A DNA stretch of 33,240 bases from Armatimonadota bacterium. GTDB lineage: Bacteria > Armatimonadota > JAAZEB01. A program made the position numbers and the translations under genes. Position 1 is the first letter of the stretch, and every line of letters begins with the position of its first letter. Below the pieces are notes generated by a model, which was given only the letters and a program-made list of their open reading frames with translations, made no database searches and was not told the DNA's origin. The stretch is taken from contig JACQGM010000395.1 in the NCBI GenBank assembly GCA_016199585.1, forward strand, positions 1-33,240, in the 5' to 3' direction. Positions 29,903 through 33,240 of this stretch are shown here, in pieces.

Positions 29903-30643
29903 GTGGTCATCGTGCGCTCGCTTCCGTCGCACTGGCTCCTGGCGGCGCTCCTTTTCACCGGGGCGGGGTGGTCCCATGCCGAGGAGTTGCCCGCGCCCCC
30001 GCCGCTGCCCCGGATCACCGTCCGCTTCTCCGGCGCCGACCTCACCGAGACGCTCTACCGGCTTTTCCTCGGCACCGGCCTGCGCTGTGAGGCGCCGGAG
30101 GACTTCCCCGGCACCTTCTCCTGCGACCTGGAGGAGATCCCCCTCGACAAGGCGCTGCGCCTGCTCCTGGAGCCGCGCGGCCTCACCGTCACTCGCGACG
30201 GAGACCGGTTCCTCATCGCGCGCCGGGAGGGCTTCGTCTCCCCCGCCGAGCAGGTGGAGAAGGAGCGCCAGGAGCGCCTCCGCCGCCTGATGATCGAGTT
30301 GAGTCGCAGGCCGCGGCCGCAGGCGGAGCAGCCCAACGTCCGCTTCCTCTACGGCGCGGCGCGGGTGTGGAACGACTACCACCTTCCCCCCGGCTACGAT
30401 GTCGCCCCGATGTGGCTGCCGCCCATCCACGCGCCTGCGCCGGTCACGACGGCGGCGCCGCCGTCGCGCTTCCTGAACCTGGGGCCGCTCAGCATCCCGC
30501 TGCCGCCCGGGTTGAGCATCCAGCCACGCGGCGGCTGGGAGCTCGTCATCCCGAGCGAGGGGGAAGTGACGACCACCACCCCCTTCGGCACCTTCACCAC
30601 CACCGTGCCCGGCAGCGGCGGTCTGACGTTCCGACGGCGGTGA
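29903..30643 (+). CDS. Secreted protein with secretin/TonB short N-terminal (STN)-like domain
   Basis: Signal-like LLAALLFTGAGWSHAEE; ITVRFSGADLTETLYRLFLGTGLRCEAPEDFPGTFSCDLEEIPLDKALRLLLEPRGLTVTRDGDRFLIARRE. Confidence 0.65.
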   Translation: MVIVRSLPSHWLLAALLFTGAGWSHAEELPAPPPLPRITVRFSGADLTETLYRLFLGTGLRCEAPEDFPGTFSCDLEEIPLDKALRLLLEPRGLTVTRDGDRFLIARREGFVSPAEQVEKERQERLRRLMIELSRRPRPQAEQPNVRFLYGAARVWNDYHLPPGYDVAPMWLPPIHAPAPVTTAAPPSRFLNLGPLSIPLPPGLSIQPRGGWELVIPSEGEVTTTTPFGTFTTTVPGSGGLTFRRR

Positions 30644-30660
30644 GCCGACGTCGGAGGGCA

Positions 30661-31854
30661 TCACTCCACCACGACCCGACCCGAGATCCAGACCCGCGCC
30701 ACCCGCGACTGCACGTCGAGGGGGTGGCCCGACCAGAGCACCAGGTCCCCCTCCTTGCCCGGCTCGATGCTGCCGAGGCGGTCGCCCAGGCCGAGGATGC
30801 GCGCCGGGTTCAGGGTGATGGCGGCCAGCGCCTGGTCGGCGGTCATCCCGGCCTTCATCGCCAGCGCCGCCGCCACCGGGAGGTGCTGGATGTGCATCAC
30901 CGAGTGGTCGGTGGTGAGGGCGACGAGGACCCCGGCGCGCGCCAGCACGCCCGCCGTGTCGAAGGACTTCTCCTTCAGCTCGACCTTGGTGAGGCCGTTC
31001 ATCGAGGGGCCGACGATGGCGGGAACGCCCGCGTCGGCCAGCCGGCCCGCGAGCTTGTGCCCCTCGGTGCAGTGCTCGATGACGAGGCGGAGGCTGAACT
31101 CGCGGGCGATGCGCAGAATGGTGGCGATGTCGTCGGCGCGGTGGGCGTGGGCGCGCAGCGGGATCTCGCCGCGCACCACCGGCAGGAGCGCCTCCAGTTT
31201 CAGGTCCGTCTCCACGAAGTCGCCCTTCTCCGCCGCCCGCGCCTGCTTGGTGCCGTAGTCGCGCGCCTTGGCGAGCCACTCGCGGAAGAGGGCGGCGATC
31301 GCCATGCGCGTCGCGGGCGCCTTGTCCTTGCTGCGGTAGACGTTCTTCGGGTTCTCGCCCAGGGCCGCCTTCATGCCGGCGTTGGGGTTCAGCACCATGT
31401 CGTCCACCACGGTGCCGTGGGTGCGAATAACGACGGTGCTCCCGCCGATGACGTTGGCGCTCCCCGGCGCGACGCACGCGGCGGTGACGCCCGCGTGCAG
31501 AGCCCGCGGGATGGCGGTGTCTTCCGGGTTGATCCCGTCAATGGCGCGCAGGTCGGAGGTGACGGGATGGGTGCGCTCGTTGTAGTCGCTCCCCTCGACG
31601 CCGACGGCCTCCTCGCCGATGCCGAGGTGGGTATGGGCGTCAATGAGGCCGGGGGTGAGGAAGCCCCGCTCGCCGTCCACCAGGACGGCGCGGCCGGCGC
31701 GCAGCGCCTCGGCGACGAGCGGCGAGAGCGCGCCCGGCCCTCCTTCTTCAACCGAGCCGACCGCGATGATACGGCCCGCGTCTACCGCCACGGCGCCCAT
31801 CGGAATGGGCGGGGCGGAGACGGGGCAGACAGTGACGTTGTGGATGATGAGCAT
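30661..31854 (-). CDS. Amidohydrolase family protein (imidazolonepropionase-like)
   Basis: Start MLIIHNVTVCPVSAPP at 31854; TPGLIDAHTHLGIGEEAVG, LVIEHCTEGHKLAGRL, LTTDHSVMHIQHLPV, LTLNPARILGLGDRLGSIEPGKEGDLVLWSGHP. Confidence 0.93.
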   Translation of the reverse strand: MLIIHNVTVCPVSAPPIPMGAVAVDAGRIIAVGSVEEGGPGALSPLVAEALRAGRAVLVDGERGFLTPGLIDAHTHLGIGEEAVGVEGSDYNERTHPVTSDLRAIDGINPEDTAIPRALHAGVTAACVAPGSANVIGGSTVVIRTHGTVVDDMVLNPNAGMKAALGENPKNVYRSKDKAPATRMAIAALFREWLAKARDYGTKQARAAEKGDFVETDLKLEALLPVVRGEIPLRAHAHRADDIATILRIAREFSLRLVIEHCTEGHKLAGRLADAGVPAIVGPSMNGLTKVELKEKSFDTAGVLARAGVLVALTTDHSVMHIQHLPVAAALAMKAGMTADQALAAITLNPARILGLGDRLGSIEPGKEGDLVLWSGHPLDVQSRVARVWISGRVVVE

Positions 31855-32059
31855 AGAGGTATCCGCGTTCCGCAGGCGGCGGGAGGACCGAGGCTCACGA
31901 GAGGCTCCTGTCTTCTGTAGACCGGCAGGGCCATGCCTGCGGCATTCCAGAACGGGCTTGCACCGTGCCATGGCACGCCAATTAGCCATGGATCCACCCG
32001 GCAGGGCGTCTCGAATCCGAGAACAAAGGGCCTCGTGACGTAACGCGGGCAGCCTGTGC

Positions 32060-32314
32060 CTACTGCCGCAGCGTCGGGCGAGCCGCGGGTTTCCGTCTCA
32101 CGAAGGCTCGCGTTGGTAGTTGCAGGCTGGTGTTCGTGTCCGGCCTGTTGAAGTACAGCTCCGAGCCCGAGGTGGGAGGGTCGGGCTTGGCAGGCTGCGC
32201 CGGCACTACACCGGTGCCTCCAGGCGTAGCGCGCAGGGACTCCACGCCGCGCGTCACCTCCGAGATCAGCTCCTCCGACCAACCGAGACGCCTTAGCAGA
32301 TCCTTGTCAATCAT
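32060..32314 (-). CDS. Small protein of unknown function, translationally coupled to upstream protease
   Basis: 84 aa MIDKDLLRRLGWSEELISEVTRGVESLR...; ATG overlaps the upstream TGA (ATGA). Confidence 0.6.
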   Translation of the reverse strand: MIDKDLLRRLGWSEELISEVTRGVESLRATPGGTGVVPAQPAKPDPPTSGSELYFNRPDTNTSLQLPTRAFVRRKPAARPTLRQ

Positions 32315-33195
32315 GGCTGTTTCTCCTCGCGCACCTCATGTCTCACGTATCGGTAGTTTGCCGAAGTGATGAACTTGAGAACGTTCGTCTTGTCGAATAC
32401 CCAGTTCAGCAGCGCCCATAGGCGAACCATCGCGCGCTCCAGATCCGGGGCCGGTTCGTCAATGCGGAGCTGGATCTCCTGCCACAGGACATGCCGCGGG
32501 ATTGCGTGACCATGGCTCTTCCAACGCTCATGGGACACGAGTGCAGCAGCGATAGTATCAGCACGATTTTCCCGGTACTCAGCGGTGACCTCCTGCCGGC
32601 TGCTCTCCCGCACTCTCCAGTGCCGGAACTTGTAGCTCTGCAGAAACTGAGAGGCCATCGTCCTTGAGTAGTCGCTCGCAGTGATCGCCTCTGCCAGTTC
32701 CTTCTTGTCGAGGGTATCGATAACCCTTACCGCCGTCCAAGGGACCGGCTGGCCCCTCCGCATCGCTTCATCCCCCTGCTGCCGCAGTTGCTGAACCAAG
32801 AGCAGCAGTGCCTGTGCAGGCACGTACCGCCCATCGACGGTGGGAACTTGAGGATCGATAGGCCCAAGGCATGCCCGCGCCGTCATCCAGATATGATCAC
32901 CAGACAGGGCGAAGAGGGTGCCTGCACTCATGCAGAATGAGGGCACCAGGAAATCAACCTGCTGGAACCGCGCTCGGAGGCAGTTCACGAACCTGCTGAT
33001 CTGATGCGCTGATCCTCCTCGCGTTGCCAGGTATATGTCGACCTCCGCCGCTGCACGTGGACCAGCCTGCACCATCTCCGAGAAAGGGAGATCGTCGGAG
33101 GCATCAATGCCTGACAGACCATTAGAGTCGTTGCGCAATAGCCGAGGAGCCGCGCCGTGCCTGGCGATTCGGCGAGTGGCCGGGATGGCCTGCAA
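32311..33195 (-). CDS. SDH/ClpP-like serine protease family protein (start uncertain, TTG)
   Basis: EVDIYLATRGGSAHQISRFVNCLRARFQQVDFLVPSFCMSAGTLFALSGDHIWMTARACLGPIDPQVP, the ClpP/SppA-like Ser nucleophile (MSAGT) and LGP-DPQ motif. Confidence 0.8.
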   Translation of the reverse strand: MQAIPATRRIARHGAAPRLLRNDSNGLSGIDASDDLPFSEMVQAGPRAAAEVDIYLATRGGSAHQISRFVNCLRARFQQVDFLVPSFCMSAGTLFALSGDHIWMTARACLGPIDPQVPTVDGRYVPAQALLLLVQQLRQQGDEAMRRGQPVPWTAVRVIDTLDKKELAEAITASDYSRTMASQFLQSYKFRHWRVRESSRQEVTAEYRENRADTIAAALVSHERWKSHGHAIPRHVLWQEIQLRIDEPAPDLERAMVRLWALLNWVFDKTNVLKFITSANYRYVRHEVREEKQP

Positions 33196-33240
33196 CCGGC
33201 GTGGCGCAACGCTTCCAGCGATCTGGGCAGCCTATTGCGC

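Noticed and set aside
30367-31920. 517-aa plus-strand ORF
   Set aside because: Antisense to the amidohydrolase gene; shadow ORF.
1-33240. tRNA/rRNA genes
   Set aside because: No cloverleaf or conserved rRNA segments recognised by eye; a tRNAscan/Infernal run would be decisive.

Overview
GC-rich bacterial window made of a conserved housekeeping block followed by metabolic and accessory genes. The minus-strand block reads rsmD/recG - four-helix-bundle gene - coaD - coiled-coil protein - ackA - DUF177 - rpmF - plsX - fabH - fabD (cut by the window edge). After it come a 2'-5' RNA ligase-like gene, a fused MFS/spermidine-synthase-like gene, a fused FAD/Fe-S oxidoreductase, two tandem small membrane paralogs, a TPR membrane protein, rhaA, a CocE-type hydrolase, a PQQ-like beta-propeller, a DegT/DnrJ aminotransferase, a GH130 glycosidase, a secreted metzincin-like protein, an orphan STN-domain protein, an amidohydrolase and an SDH/ClpP-like serine protease. 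The most unusual signal is a set of short-period imperfect repeat arrays. Most are strict heptamers with a fixed YA dinucleotide and five locus-specific bases, often as two facing complementary arms. They sit inside fabD (in frame, on both sides of a conserved segment), between DUF177 and ackA, between a stand-alone four-helix-bundle (23S-IVP/Avd-like) gene and coaD, and inside the FAD/Fe-S oxidoreductase ORF. I propose, as inference, that the four-helix-bundle gene and these arrays are parts of one array-generating or mobile system. Secondary signals are a REPIN-like GTAG-headed hairpin family with a compensatory base change, a 58-bp element repeated upstream of two adjacent genes, a structured ~290-nt leader plus a poly-C frameshift at the start of the secreted metalloprotease, and a promoter abutting a terminator hairpin upstream of recG. 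No database search or folding program was run.
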